From Rhodocollybia butyracea (Eukaryota > Basidiomycota > Agaricomycetes > Agaricales > Omphalotaceae): a stretch of 64,000 bases of DNA. The notes below the pieces were generated by a model, which did no database searches, was not told where the DNA came from, and worked only from the letters and a program-made list of their open reading frames with translations. Shown piece after piece: positions 43,399 to 55,157 of the stretch (its first letter is position 1; the number at the start of each line of letters is the position of its first letter). The DNA lies in the NCBI GenBank assembly GCA_015501585.1, contig JADNRY010000060.1, positions 213,417 through 277,416 on the forward strand, written 5' to 3'. The position numbers and the translations under genes are program-made.

Positions 43399-44056
43399 TG
43401 AACTTGGCCCGACCGTTCACCCTCTTCATGTGTCTATTTATCTCAGCTCGCTCGCTCGGTTTTCTGGTCACTGCATTGCCCCTATAATGTTCTTCTCTTT
43501 CGTTTACTATTATTATTTTATTTCAGTCGTATTTTTTTTACGTCTATCTAGGTTCTGTTCACTTAACATGTCAACACCTCCCTTGCATACACATCCCGAT
43601 CGAGAGCTTACTCCTTACTCCTTATTCACAAATAATTTTTGCTCTTCCTCTACTGCAGTACATTTCCCCCAAATTTTTGCGTTCTCCCGATTATCATGGG
43701 TTCCCGCTCCACGTTCTTTCCTTTCCCTCAAGACTATTCAAGCGTTCTCCCAATTCTTCTATTACGGGTTCCCGCTCCACACTCATTTCTGCTTTTCTGC
43801 TCATCTATTTATCGGACACTGACAGTCTCGGATACATTATTATATTATACCTAGTGCATGTGCTGTTTTCCTCTGCCTTTCCTCCTATAGCTGAAGCTTC
43901 ATCTTTCTTTTCTCTTCGTTTGGGATGTGTTGGTGTATGGGTTATAGTTGGATGTTTTCTTGGTCATTTGTGAATTATCCCTCTGTTTTCTTCGCATAGT
44001 TGCCGTATGTTGCCGTATGTTACATTATAGTATAGATTATCAATCTCGTCTTCTCA
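43399..44056. other. Convergent 3' intergenic region
   Basis: Lies between the stops of PIP5K (+) and COG8 (-). T-rich, with a duplicated gggttcccgctccac (43698 and 43768) and tandem ttgccgtatg (near 44000). No gene. Confidence 0.45.
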
Positions 44057-45832
44057 TTACTCTTTGGCAACGTTTTTAACCCAGCTCTCCAAATCTTTCT
44101 GTATCTGAACGAGCTCTGAAGCTTCCAGCTGTAATGTATCTTCCACTCCATATACAGAAGTGGTTGCCTTCATTGCCCAAGGGGCCCATGTTTCGAAGAA
44201 AGCGCGAGCGAAGGCTACAGCAACAGTGGACTCACGCAGAAGTTTCATCGAAGTGCCATCTGAAGACTCTTCCGTTTCGATCACAGACTTGACATAATCG
44301 GATATCGTTCGTCCCTCATTTGCTAAGGAGCGTTCGAGAATTTTAAACAAACTTGCGCCATTGGTCGAAGAAGTTGAGAACTCAACATCGCACTGGTACC
44401 CCTGAGCAACGCTGATAGGCGCACAAGCACGAAAGGCATTAAGCACCTCAATCACCTCGTTGGCGTGTGTTGCAAGCGGAGGGTAGGAAGTTAACAGTGA
44501 CGGAGGAGTATGGGATGGTATTGTGGAGCTGATAGAAGACGATGGAGATGTAGGGAGATGGGGTGCCTGCTCTGCGTCTGCTTTGAGTAGCCACTTAGAG
44601 GGTGAGCGAGGAATAGCTTTCCGCTCAACAGTAGGCGAGCTTGGGACATCTTTACCTTTTTTCGTGGCTCTTTCGAATTGAGAAAGAAAACGCTTTTCGA
44701 CTAGTGAGATGTCACTGCTGAAAATGTGGGTCACGGCATCATTTACGCAGCGTGCTATGGTGGACCGAAATTCAGCTCCTACGCGCGCGAGAGCGGCAGC
44801 GCAGTAAGTAAGCTGAGTTACAAGGGATGGAAAGGAAGACATTGGCAGCGAAGCTATGGGAGGTTTACTCGAGTGCTGTGAAGCGGCGAGAAGAGGTATG
44901 AGATGTGTTTTGAACACATGGGAAATGTATGCTGTTAATAAAGCATGCAGCTTTGCTGAAGACGCATCGTTCTCGACAGCATTGGTCAGAAAGATAGAGT
45001 CGTATTGGGTAATCAAGTCGTATACACCTTCTCTCCACAGCCCGATATATTTTCCAAGATATCTCGCCAAATCTTCCTTGTCCCTCGACGAAAGATCTCC
45101 ATCTACGGCAGTAATCCGAAATATATCTCTTCTCAAACTTTCCAAAGACCCTTTGAGACACAGCTCTCTTCCGCTAAGAAAAGCAAGCCCGATTTCCTCT
45201 TCACCACCAAAGGCGCTTTCCATTTTGCGCAAAAAGTTGACGGCTTTCCATAGCGCTGGGAGTTTTCGATTCGGCTCATGGAGTGTCGTCAGAAGCGAGA
45301 CAAGCATGTGGTTCATGGCCGCGTTTACCTCTGCAAGCATAGATGTGAGGATAAGTGGCGGCGAAGGATACACTGCAATTAGTGCTTGAGCGTGAGCTGC
45401 TAATGAAAGAGCCTCGGAAAAGTACGAATTTCGAACACAGGTGTTCATGAGAAGTGGTATATCCAATAAATCGCGAAGTTTGTCGTGAATTTCGAGTACA
45501 GTCACCGTTTTACGCCTTGTATTCAGCACTGAGGCAGTCTCAGTATTCCAACTGGATACCGAAGACTCGAGGGCAGGAAGAGATTCATTGACAAGAGAAT
45601 CTAGAGACGAAGAAAGTTGGGATAAAGAAGAAGTGAGCGCTGAAGTGCTGGCGTAGAGCGAAACAAATGTTGGATACGACGTATGCGTTAACGAAGTCAA
45701 GCTGGAAGTCAAATGATGAGACTGTGTCTGTAGAACGCTTGGTTCGGAGAGTAACGTTTCGAGACCAAGGGAGGTTAGGTGTTCCAGATAAGTCGTGTCT
45801 GACACGTTCAGGAGCTCACTGAGCTCTGACAT
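44057..45832 (-). CDS. COG8: Conserved oligomeric Golgi complex subunit 8 (Dor1)
   Basis: A single 591-residue exon. The N-terminal region matches the Cog8/Dor1 pattern: YLEHLTSLGLETLLSEPSVL, LTSLTHTSYPTFVSLYAS, LSQLSSSLDSLVNESLPALE, VLEIHDKLRDLLDIPLLMNT and CVRNSYFSEALSLAAHAQAL. The rest is helical, with a Ser/Pro-rich disordered loop near residues 400-445. COG tethers retrograde vesicles at the Golgi. It is transcribed from the same strand as the phosphatase gene and lies 268 bp downstream of its stop. Some fungal COG8 genes have introns; none is needed here. Confidence 0.88.
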   Translation of the reverse strand: MSELSELLNVSDTTYLEHLTSLGLETLLSEPSVLQTQSHHLTSSLTSLTHTSYPTFVSLYASTSALTSSLSQLSSSLDSLVNESLPALESSVSSWNTETASVLNTRRKTVTVLEIHDKLRDLLDIPLLMNTCVRNSYFSEALSLAAHAQALIAVYPSPPLILTSMLAEVNAAMNHMLVSLLTTLHEPNRKLPALWKAVNFLRKMESAFGGEEEIGLAFLSGRELCLKGSLESLRRDIFRITAVDGDLSSRDKEDLARYLGKYIGLWREGVYDLITQYDSIFLTNAVENDASSAKLHALLTAYISHVFKTHLIPLLAASQHSSKPPIASLPMSSFPSLVTQLTYCAAALARVGAEFRSTIARCVNDAVTHIFSSDISLVEKRFLSQFERATKKGKDVPSSPTVERKAIPRSPSKWLLKADAEQAPHLPTSPSSSISSTIPSHTPPSLLTSYPPLATHANEVIEVLNAFRACAPISVAQGYQCDVEFSTSSTNGASLFKILERSLANEGRTISDYVKSVIETEESSDGTSMKLLRESTVAVAFARAFFETWAPWAMKATTSVYGVEDTLQLEASELVQIQKDLESWVKNVAKE

Positions 45833-46100
45833 GATGGAAGGAGAGAAGGTAAGTCACACGTGCCAAAGCTAGTATAACATATAACAAGTACGTTATACAA
45901 AATTAATCTTGGAGTATATACATTTGATGCACTAAAGCTAGTATCAATTAAAGTACAGGTCCGACCGCTGAATGTGATAGTCGATAATGCAATGCAATGT
46001 AGTAGATTCAGGGCGAAAATGAACACTGGAAACGGATGGAGGATTGTGCGTTGGAGGATAAAAGGATCCCCGCATTACGCACTGCTGTTTCTTTACAATC
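45833..46100. promoter_or_regulatory. Gap between phosphatase 3' end and COG8 start
   Basis: 268 bp holding the phosphatase 3' UTR and the COG8 promoter. No other feature is recognised. Confidence 0.4.
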
Positions 46101-49100
46101 CTAAGGGGGCGGTGGTTGTAACGTCGGTGCACTTTGCACATTTCGAAAGCTCCAAGGTTCCCGATTTGGAGTATTACCCACCTTTCTTTTGATACTCGGC
46201 TTCTTGAACAACACCTGCTCACCCTTCTCATCCTCTTTCGGAAGCTCCGTTGGGCTAGCAACGCGTTTACCTGTTGAAGGTGTGGAACTAAGGCTGACAG
46301 TAGTTCTCCGTGTAGGTCGAACTGGACTGTGCAACAGTCCTGAATCTGGCTGAAAAGGCTTTGAAACAACATCATCCACGTCCATTTTCATCTCCTTTCT
46401 CTCTCGCTTCCTTTCCTCGTCGACAATCATCAAAGCGCCTTCAATCACCGCTGCGTGAACAAACACATACTGCCTCAAACTCTGGCACAAGCTCATCCGC
46501 TGCTTTCGCATATCCTGTAGAACCTCCATCAGAGGTTCCTCGAATTTACTGAGTGCGTCTGGAGATTTATCACTATGCAGTACTCGAGGATAGGAAAATC
46601 GGGAATTCAGCGGTGGTGGTTGTGGGCTATCCGCCGGCGTATCTTTGCCGGGCTGCGAGCCCGTAGTTGGCAGGGAAGTAGATTTTTGTATAGAAGCGGG
46701 GAGTGCAAGTTTTTTCAGCGTTTCTTCGACGGGATTCGGATTTATCGGGAAGTGCAGCCGTTGACGTAGAACCAGAACCATTAGAGGTATCCAAAGTAGG
46801 AGGGTGAGATGCCGGATTGGAGCTCGAAACTGACTCCACAACGGAGGACGATTGGTGAGAAGAATTGGTAGTAGAGCCAACAAATGGCGAAAGAGATCTC
46901 GATGGAGGTGGTACAGACCCGCTGTCTTCGTTTCTAGAACCTGAGAAGGGCGAAGGGGACTTTTCCACCACACGTTCGCCTTCTCCGGTCAACCAAGATG
47001 AAACATGCTTAGGTACGACCTGGCTTGTTTCATCAGCATCCTGAATACCCTCTACTTTGGATACGGCAGTCTGGGGCGGTCGGGCAGAAGGAGCAGACCA
47101 TGTCCGGAGCCTCGCGTCCTCGCCACGCAAGTTAATGGCGGGGAGTAACGTGCCATTGCTTGTGTTGATTTGAGGAGCAGAGGTCTTGGGCATGGCGCTG
47201 CCTGGGAGCGATTGCAGAGACGAAAATGAGGTCCCTGTCGATGATGTTAAATTACTCTCACCGTATGGTAACGAATGGGACGTTTGATGTCCGAAACGAT
47301 GATAACGTGCACCCTTGAAGTTGCTTTGAAAACGATATGAATCGTCGGAAGACGAAGCAGAATCGATTGAAGAGAGCGGGACAATGGAAGGAGCACCACT
47401 GCCTACCTCGACAGTAGGCTTTTGTCTAGCGACGACGTCTTGCCCCGGCGGTAGGTGGAGTCGATCAGGCGATTTAACTCGATCCATATCCATACTTTCT
47501 GAATCTTCCGATACCGTATTTTCTTTTGACAAAGTAGAGAACTTGGGTTCGAGTAGGGAGACATCTCTCTCACTCAACCTGTTTTCAGACAACATCTGTC
47601 TCCTCGCTTCATCTACCCTAACCGCAGTTCCATGCGATCCTGTTTGGTCAGAAACATCTTCGGCCCACATACGCGTGGAAGAGGCTTGGCGTTGGTAAAC
47701 TGGCTTTGCAGGCTCTAGATCTCTCTCTTTCGTGAAGCCAGTAGCAAAATAATCATCTATTTGCATCGGACGGTCGGAGGAAGAATTTATGGCGGGTTGA
47801 GCGTATGAATTGACGTTCTGCGAATACAGAGAATAGAATGAGGCAGATGGTGTTGGTAAATCATCGTCAGACTCCATGGCTTGTTCTGATCTATGGAAAA
47901 AATGTAAGGGCCTTACCATTGCAAGTTGATGTACTGGAACATGCAAAACATCTCCACTGCTATTGGCGGGTATAGCAATCGTATTGAAATCAGTACCGTT
48001 GTCGACCACCATGTCAATATCCCTAGTAGGCTTGAATTTGTTCCAGTTGCCTTGGCCGTCTTCTTCGGCTCTGTCCTCATCCACGTCCATTGAGTCGTCA
48101 GTGGCATGGGGCGGGATAGTATGTGCTACTTTCTGGAACCTCTTCTGTTTTCGTAGCTCCCTCCGTATACCATCCAGGACTGCGTCCACAGCAATGAAGC
48201 CCCCCGTCCTACCTACACCTGCTGAACAGTGTAGCAGTACCGGAGAGTGCTTCCTACCTAGGGCGTGGTTCGCAATTCCAGTGTATCGATTGAGGCTTTC
48301 TTCAGACCCTTTTCTGCTCCGTGACAGGGGAGAAGATTGAATGATAGCTGGCACTCCGGAAACGATATCGTTGGCATTGATATCTTTCGCGGTGCTGTCT
48401 TTGTCTTCTTCGCCGTACTCGTTCAGATGCATCGTCTCGGTAACAGCCTGGTCGACTTGTCGAATAAGACCCAATACTCCACGAGGGTCATCGGGGACAT
48501 TCATATCCGGCCACTCGAGGTATTGGAACTGAGTCACCTTGCGTGGTGGGATCTCGGGATAACTAGTGTGGGATAGGAGAAAAGTTCGTTTGATTATTGC
48601 GTCGACAGAGTTCATCTTCCCTTTGGCACTTCGATTATTAGGCTCCAGCGCTACAGGGAAGGAAAAGAATCCATCAGATCCAGGGTCTCCGAATTCAACC
48701 TTTCTTCGAACATCGTCATCTTTCCCCTCGTCAACATTGCCTTCGACTGAAATCAACTTTAGCCGCAGAGGTCCGAAGACTTCGTCCTTCCAATAAGGGC
48801 CACACTTAACCATCGCACCTTCGATTTCCCGGGTGAGCATGACGATAACGTGAACATTTTGTTGGTACACAAGACTAGAAAGCGTGTTAAGGAAATGCTG
48901 TATCTGAAAATTTGGAAAACTCACGTCCAAAAGTCGACAAAGGTGGCTTCCAAAGGTCCCTGCGTGGCGATGTACCTTCTCGAAGTGCAGATAGGTTGGA
49001 CATATGATGCATTGACATAGTCGTCGTACACATTTTCTCTACCACTTGCTTCCCATTCTGAATCGTATTCGCTCTCGGTGGTCTCACCACCACTACCAGC

Positions 49101-51188
49101 CGGAGGAGCGGGAACACGCATAGAAGTGAAGCTAGGCTTGAGTGCGCTACCTCCAATGGTAGAAGCATTTAAACCAGTCAAGGGAGCTGTGAGAGCTGAG
49201 GAGGTGAATGGTCCACCCAAATTCAGTCCTCCCACCCCAAAATTTGGCTTGGCACCCTGTCGTCCCTTCATTCGGTGAGGTTTATTTGCGTCAGAGACGG
49301 AGCGAGAGATAGGCGCTCCGCCAGTGTGAGAAGAGGTAGATGATATTAGTCCAGTGAGGGCGCCAGAAGGTGGCCTAGAGGACGTCGTACTTGAAGGGGC
49401 ACGCTTGAAAGGTATTGGGGAATGATACCGAGGGTGAGGCTGAGGATATTTCCGAGAAGGTGAATGTCGGCGTTGATGTAGCCGGACACGAGCATGCTCA
49501 AAGGGCCATATGTGACGATAACTGAATCTCATTCAGTGATGAGCATGTCGTGAAGAAACTGAGTAGACCTACCGGTTTTTAGAACCCTTCTCGACACCAG
49601 CTGTGATGCTATATGGAAAGGGTGCGGGCTTATCCCCAGTTTTTTGACTTTTCCCTCGTTCACCATCTGATTCTGAGATATTAGAAGAGATACCCCCAAG
49701 GTTACTAGGTTTATGTGATCGATAAGGTTCTGAAACAGAGGATGCTCCGGAGCTGTTTGCGATTTGGGCAGAATGAGGCGAGTCGGGACCGCGCGCGGAT
49801 ACATCAGCTAACGGAAACAATGTGGTCATTGGGCTGTCTAAACTGCCTTGCTTCAAATTGACGACTCCACTTTCTGCCGAATGATGATGCATTACACCCA
49901 TCAACCTTTGCTGTTCTGCAAGCTCAATAGAATAGAACTGCATGGCCAGCGCCTCCATTCCTTTATCCAACATGGCTTGGCTTGGAGGTGATGGCGTGGA
50001 GTGTTGTTTTGGAGTAGAAGAGTTATTGGACGAATGTCCGGCGATCGGTGCCTCGGCAATGAGATGGTCATACACAGGTCCCGGCGGTAAAGCTTTATGG
50101 GTTGATTTGGGAGGGCGAAATGAATGAGACTCGTCTTCGGAAGAAGATGAAGAGTGACTGTCTTCCGTCGTCGATGAATCCACTAATTTGGTGTCAGCGC
50201 GCCGGGAGATTTCACGAAGCCACTCGAAAGGAAGGTCGTCAATTCTTCTGCGAACACGTTTTGGTAAACGGAGAGGGATACGCTCGGTTATGCCCTGTGA
50301 GAAGAAATCAGCGGTAGAGATGAACGGGAAAAGAGTGTTACGGACCTGAGAGAGCTCAATGTTTTGCCTTATTGTGTCGAAAAAGGGATTGAAAGGGACG
50401 GAAGGAGTGATAACTGGTTTATCGGACATGTTGGGTGCATTTGCCCTAAGGCTAAGAGTAGAGGGTGGTCTCTTATGAGGAGAGGATTTGTCTTGAGGAT
50501 TCTTGGTGGTAGTTCCGCTGCCAAAGGCGCTGGACGGAAGCTGGGTGGTCTTGAGACTATCGGTATCGTTTATGTCATCGTCTACCTCTGGGTCGGGTGG
50601 ACGAAGATCAACGAGATCTCTGCGTTCACGCCAGACTCGTTGGAAACCACCTTTGAGCCAAAGGAGAGTGTTACCTGAATAGGCCGGGTCATTGGCAAAC
50701 TTTCGCAGGAGACCGAGAATATTGTTTCCGTCCGGAAGGAAGGGTGATCCTGTAGAATCAACGTCGTAGACGACGATAGTAGAGAACTTGGGCCATTCTG
50801 TAAGCCTTGCGCGTGCTGAAGCAGAGGGCAGCATTGCAGCGAGACGGTCGAGGGAAAACAACGGCCGTTTGAGAAGCGTAGAAGGAACGGAGAGCGAGAG
50901 AGCACTCGGAATTCTGGCGGAAGAATGTGCTGCATGAGGTCGAATGTCGAGAACGAGAGCTGCGGGGTTGTTTATGAGTAGAGCTAAGCCTTCTGGTTCT
51001 ACAAAGGCGAAATCGGATGAAGGCTTCAAGGAAATATTGGAGGAGATAGGACGCTTTGTCGGGTCGAGAGCCTTTGGATTTAAGACGGGATTTAGAACAG
51101 AACGTTTGGATACAGCCTTTGCGAAAGTGTCGACATCGTCGCTGATGGTTGGCGGGTCCGGTTTGGAACCGAAAAAATCATCGTCCAT
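46101..51188 (-). CDS. Rhodanese-domain protein tyrosine phosphatase (Pyp1/Ptp-like)
   Basis: Four exons (51188-49573, 49521-48925, 48874-about 46773, 46723-46101), about 1645 residues. An N-terminal rhodanese/MAPK-docking domain (about residues 65-190; LVLDIRPHAAHSSARIPSAL) precedes a low-complexity linker. The PTP domain starts at KNRYRHIWPFEHARVRL and has DDYVNASYVQP, RYIATQGPLEATFVDFWTLV, NVHVIVMLTREIEGAMVKCG, LEWPDMNVP (WPD loop, about 860), the P-loop VLLHCSAGVGRTGGF (Cys about 954) and the Q-loop CQSLRQYVF (about 1523). A low-complexity insert of roughly 500 residues separates P-loop and Q-loop; another of about 130 lies after ARVRL. Such fungal enzymes dephosphorylate MAP kinases. The last intron (46772-46724 or 46778-46724) has a weak donor (gttcta or gttctg) and is inferred from the frame change. 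Confidence 0.9.
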
Positions 51189-51276
51189 CGTCGTTGGATA
51201 TAGCCAACAACTTTCTTAAGCCCAGAAATGATGTCATTTTTCTCGTGGAGCAACTTATTTGCTTATGTAATTATTT
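51189..51276. promoter_or_regulatory. 88-bp bidirectional promoter
   Basis: The divergent start codons of the phosphatase (-) and TRS31 (+) are only 88 bp apart, so both 5' UTRs and core promoters must overlap or extend into the genes. No motif is assigned. Confidence 0.5.
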
Positions 51277-52099
51277 ATGTCTTCAGTTTCGCCAACGTCG
51301 TCAGCCAGGTTCTCTCTTCCCTCAAAGCTTCCAACAGGCCCAAAGCCAAACATATATGAGAGAAATATAAACAAGACCAGAGTCGCAGAGGTTTCTGCTG
51401 CTTCCTTTAGTTTCATTTTCTCCGAGATCGTCCAATATACCCAGAAGCGCGTCAGTGGAATCAATGACCTGGAGAAGAGGTATCTTTCTTTTTTTTTTTT
51501 TCCGCTATCATATCTCATCTGATCTAGGTTAAATACTCTCGGATATCGCGTTGGCTCTCGTGTACTCGAACTCACAGCATACCGTGCAGAATCTTCGTCA
51601 AAGGCACCCAAACGAGAAACTCGACTTTTGCCCGCGCTTATGGCTATACATACTCAAGTTTGGAGGGCTGTATATGGAAAATCGGCAGACGCAATTGAGA
51701 AGAGCGTGGAAAATGTCGATGAATGTGCGTACGCTCACCCTTTCTTCTATGCATCTAACTCTAACTGAGCTTTCATAGATATGATAATAGATAACGATCC
51801 TCTCATTGAGCGCCATATCTCCGTTCCTCGAGATCTATCTGGTCTCAGTTGCTCATCATTTTCTGCTGGGATTGTAGAAGCTGTTTTGGATGGCTTGGGT
51901 TTTGTGCGTTCCAATCCTTGCTTTTTTTCTTTTATTCTGATGGCTCTGATACCAGCCTGCTCGTGTTACTGCGCATCATACACCAACATCCACCCATCCC
52001 ACTCGCACTACCATTCTTATTAAACTTGAAAAATCTGTATTGGACAGAGAAGATGTTTTTGAAATGATATCGATAGAGAGGATAATGTTTTTCCTGTAG
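51277..52099 (+). CDS. TRS31: TRAPP complex core subunit Trs31 / TRAPPC5
   Basis: Four exons (51277-51479, 51528-51724, 51779-51903, 51956-52099), introns 48-54 bp, 222 residues. Family blocks: NIYERNINKTRVAEVSAASF, FIFSEIVQYTQKRVSGINDL, LNTLGYRVGSRVLELTAYR, RETRLLPALMAIHTQVWRAV, YMIIDNDPLIERHISVPRDL, FSAGIVEAVLDGLGFPARVT and RTTILIKLEKSVL. It is a Bet3-fold subunit of TRAPP, the Rab GEF for ER-Golgi and Golgi traffic. After VLDREDV the tail reads FEMISIERIMFFL before TAG; homologs usually end nearer this point, so the extreme C-terminus may be slightly off. Confidence 0.95.
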
Positions 52100-52337
52100 C
52101 TTTAGTTTCCAGTTTTTTAAGAGACTTGCGAGCAATTCAGAGAACACTGGGGAAGAGCACAATAGATAGATAGACTTATACTTGGACCTGGGAGCGGCAA
52201 AGCGCCCAAGCGCTTATTTTGCGCTCTCACAGTTCTATCAATCCTCCAGGTTATAAATAACACGTATATTCTGACACGTCGACAAGCAATTCGCGCTATA
52301 ATCTGTATACCACGACTTTTCCCTTTTACCTTCGGCC
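52100..52337. promoter_or_regulatory. TRS31 to STT3 gap
   Basis: 238 bp with the TRS31 3' UTR and STT3 promoter. A short inverted word pair (gcgcccaagcgcttattttgcgc, 52201-52223) is notable but unexplained. Confidence 0.35.
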
Positions 52338-55157
52338 ATGTCGACGGCCTCCCGCTCTCTAACAATGTTTCACCAACCACTGTCGCCAATACCGCGTCTC
52401 TGCTGCGCATCGTCGCCTTTGGTCTCATTTCCGCCGCTGCTATAGCTTCCAGGTTGTTTGCTGTCATCAACTTCGAGAGTATCATCCATGAATTGTAAGT
52501 TGTCTCGATTTGCAATAGCCAAAAATGACGACTGACTCTGCGATAACAGTGACCCGTGGTTCAACTAGTAAGTCGTCTGTCTTTCTAGCGTGAAAGTATA
52601 GGCTAAACGAAGGACTTGCAGCCGTGCAACAAGAGTACTAGCTGCGAAAGGCTTTTATGTGTGTCTGGATTTCTTGCGGCTTTTTCTTTCCATTTCTCAT
52701 TTTGCAACAGGAATTCTGGAACTGGTTTGACCCAACAGCATGGTATCCTCTTGGCCGTGTCGTCGGCGGTACAGTCTATCCTGGGCTCATGGCTACCAGC
52801 GGCGTCATCTACAACTTTCTCCACTACTTTAACCTCCCTGTCGATATCCGGAATATCTGTGTCCTGCTCGCCCCAGGATTCAGTGCCCTTACTGCTTGGG
52901 CTACGTACATGTACACCCATATCCGTTTGGTCTTTTTTTTTCTGTATTAACAAACGTCATTATAGGTTCACAACTGAAATGAAGGACTCTAGCGCGGGGC
53001 TCCTCGCCGCTGCATTCATTGGCATTGTCCCAGGTTACATCTCCCGCTCAGTTGCAGGTTCATACGATAATGAAGCTATCGCCATCTTCCTTCTCATGAT
53101 CACCTTTTATCTCTGGATCGCTGCACTCAAACAGGGTTCTGCCCTCTATGGTACCCTCGCCGCCGTGTTCTACTTTTACATGGTCGCCGCATGGGGTGGA
53201 TACGCTTTCATCACCAACATGATTCCCGTTCACGCACTAGTCCTTCTTCTCATGGGACGGTTTAGCGGAAGGTTGTACGTAGCATACTGCTCGTGGTATG
53301 CTATCGGTACATTGTCTTCGATGCAGGTGCCCTTTGTGGGTTTCCAGCCTGTTAGGACTTCCGAGCATATGGGTGCGCTAGGCGTCTTTGGTTTGCTGCA
53401 GATTGTCGCTTTCGCAAGCTTAGTGAGGAGTCACTTGAGCTCGAAGCAGTTCCAGGACCTCTTGACGGTCTCGGTCATTAGCATGGGTCTTCTCGGTGCA
53501 GGTGCCTTCATTGTGATGACCTATAAAGGGTGGATCGCACCCTGGACTGGGAGGTTCTACTCGCTTTGGGATACGGGATATGCGAAAAAGTAAGCCATAT
53601 CTCTATGCTCAATGAACGTCATACTGATAAAATGCGTAGATACATCCCTATCATCGCTTCCGTCTCAGAGCATCAACCGACTGCCTGGCCTTCCTTCTTC
53701 ATGGACCTCCAGTTCTTGATCTTCCTCTTCCCTGCCGGAGTTGTCTTATGTTTCCGTGACCTCCGTGACGAGCACGTTTTCGTCATCATCTACGCCGTCG
53801 TCGCCTCGTACTTTGCTGGTGTCATGGTTCGTCTTATGCTCACGCTTACTCCGGTCGTTTGTGTCAGCGCAGCAGTAGCGTTGTCCACTTTGTTGGATAT
53901 CTACGTCGATGTTGCAGAACCCGCCGTACCAGAGAACGAAAACTCGTCTGCGAATGGTACTGGAGCTGCTACAGCTGATGCCAAAAAGGCGAAGAAGAAT
54001 GCTGCCGTGGGCTCACAAGCTGGCCCCAATGCTGCCGCCGCTGCCTCATCGACATTGAGCGACATTGTCAATGCTGCCAAATCTTCTTCGAAATCCTCTC
54101 CCTCGAAGCAAAAGGGAATCTGGGGTGCTGACGCCCGTCTTGTCATCATCCTTAACGCTATCGGAATGCTTGTCTACTTTGTTTTCCACTGCACCTGGGT
54201 GACCGCCAACGCCTACTCTTCTCCATCTGTCGTCCTCGCGTCTTCGAATCCCGATGGTAGCCAGCATCTCATTGATGATTACCGGGAGGCGTACTACTGG
54301 TTGAGGATGAATACTCCCCAAGATGCAGTTGTGATGAGCTGGTGGGATTACGGGTATCAAATTGCTGGGATGGCGGATAGAGGAACGTTGGTGGATAACA
54401 ACACCTGGAATAATAGTAAGTTTTCTCTTTATCGACCTCACTTCACAAATCTGGTCTGCTTTAATCTTGTATTCCAGCCCACATCGCCACCGTCGGCAAA
54501 GCCATGTCTTCCCCTGAGGAAATCGCCTACCCGATCCTGCGACAACACGACGTCGACTATGTTCTAGTCATCTTCGGTGGTCTTCTTGGTTACTCCGGAG
54601 ACGATATCAACAAATTCTTGTGGATGGTTCGAATCGCACAGGGAGTATGGCCCGATGAAATCCAGGAACCCAACTACTTTACGCCGACTGGGGAATATCG
54701 GGTTGATGAGCGTGCTAGTGATGCCATGAAGAACAGTTTGATGTATAAGATGAGTTATTACCGGTAAGCCTTTAGTCGCTCTTGTGTTGGTGAATAAAAA
54801 TACTGAGGTTATTATTCGCTATGTTACGTAGGTTCGCAGAGCTTTACGGGAACGGGAACGCCATTGACCGTGTTAGGAATCAAAATATTCCAAAGATTGG
54901 ACCTACATTGGATTACGTCGGTATGTAACTCCTATTTTAACTTTCAACTCTTCGACTTTTTACTCACTGACTCGCTTGTTTGTTTCTGTTCGTTCCCCGC
55001 AGAGGAAGCATTCACATCCGAAAACTGGATTGTGCGAATCTTCAAAGTGCGAAAGGAAGACCCCCTTGGGCGAGACCTTAAAAGCGCGAATGCATTTGCG
55101 CAGGGAAAGAAGAGGAAGAGATCGAAGCCTGTCAGTAGACGGAGGGCCGTTGTTTGA
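52338..55157 (+). CDS. STT3: STT3, catalytic subunit of oligosaccharyltransferase
   Basis: Nine exons: 52338-52494, 52550-52567, 52622-52658, 52711-52910, 52966-53589, 53640-54415, 54478-54763, 54832-54920, 55003-55157; about 750 residues. Signatures: [33 protein letters not shown] (first catalytic Asp), [36 protein letters not shown] and [19 protein letters not shown]. Multiple membrane spans precede a lumenal C-terminal domain. An Ala/Lys/Ser-rich insert lies near 53930-54115. It transfers the N-glycan to Asn-X-Ser/Thr in the ER. Exon 1 is out of frame: ATG 52338 opens MSTASRSLT, but the conserved frame ([20 protein letters not shown]) is shifted by one base near aacaatg (52361-52367). One extra A there would restore it, so an assembly indel or an unseen upstream start is likely. 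Confidence 0.93.

Noticed and set aside
52616..53593. 325-codon frame beginning [10 protein letters not shown] as a separate gene start
   Set aside because: Its first third is intron read-through; only the part from 52966 is STT3 coding sequence.
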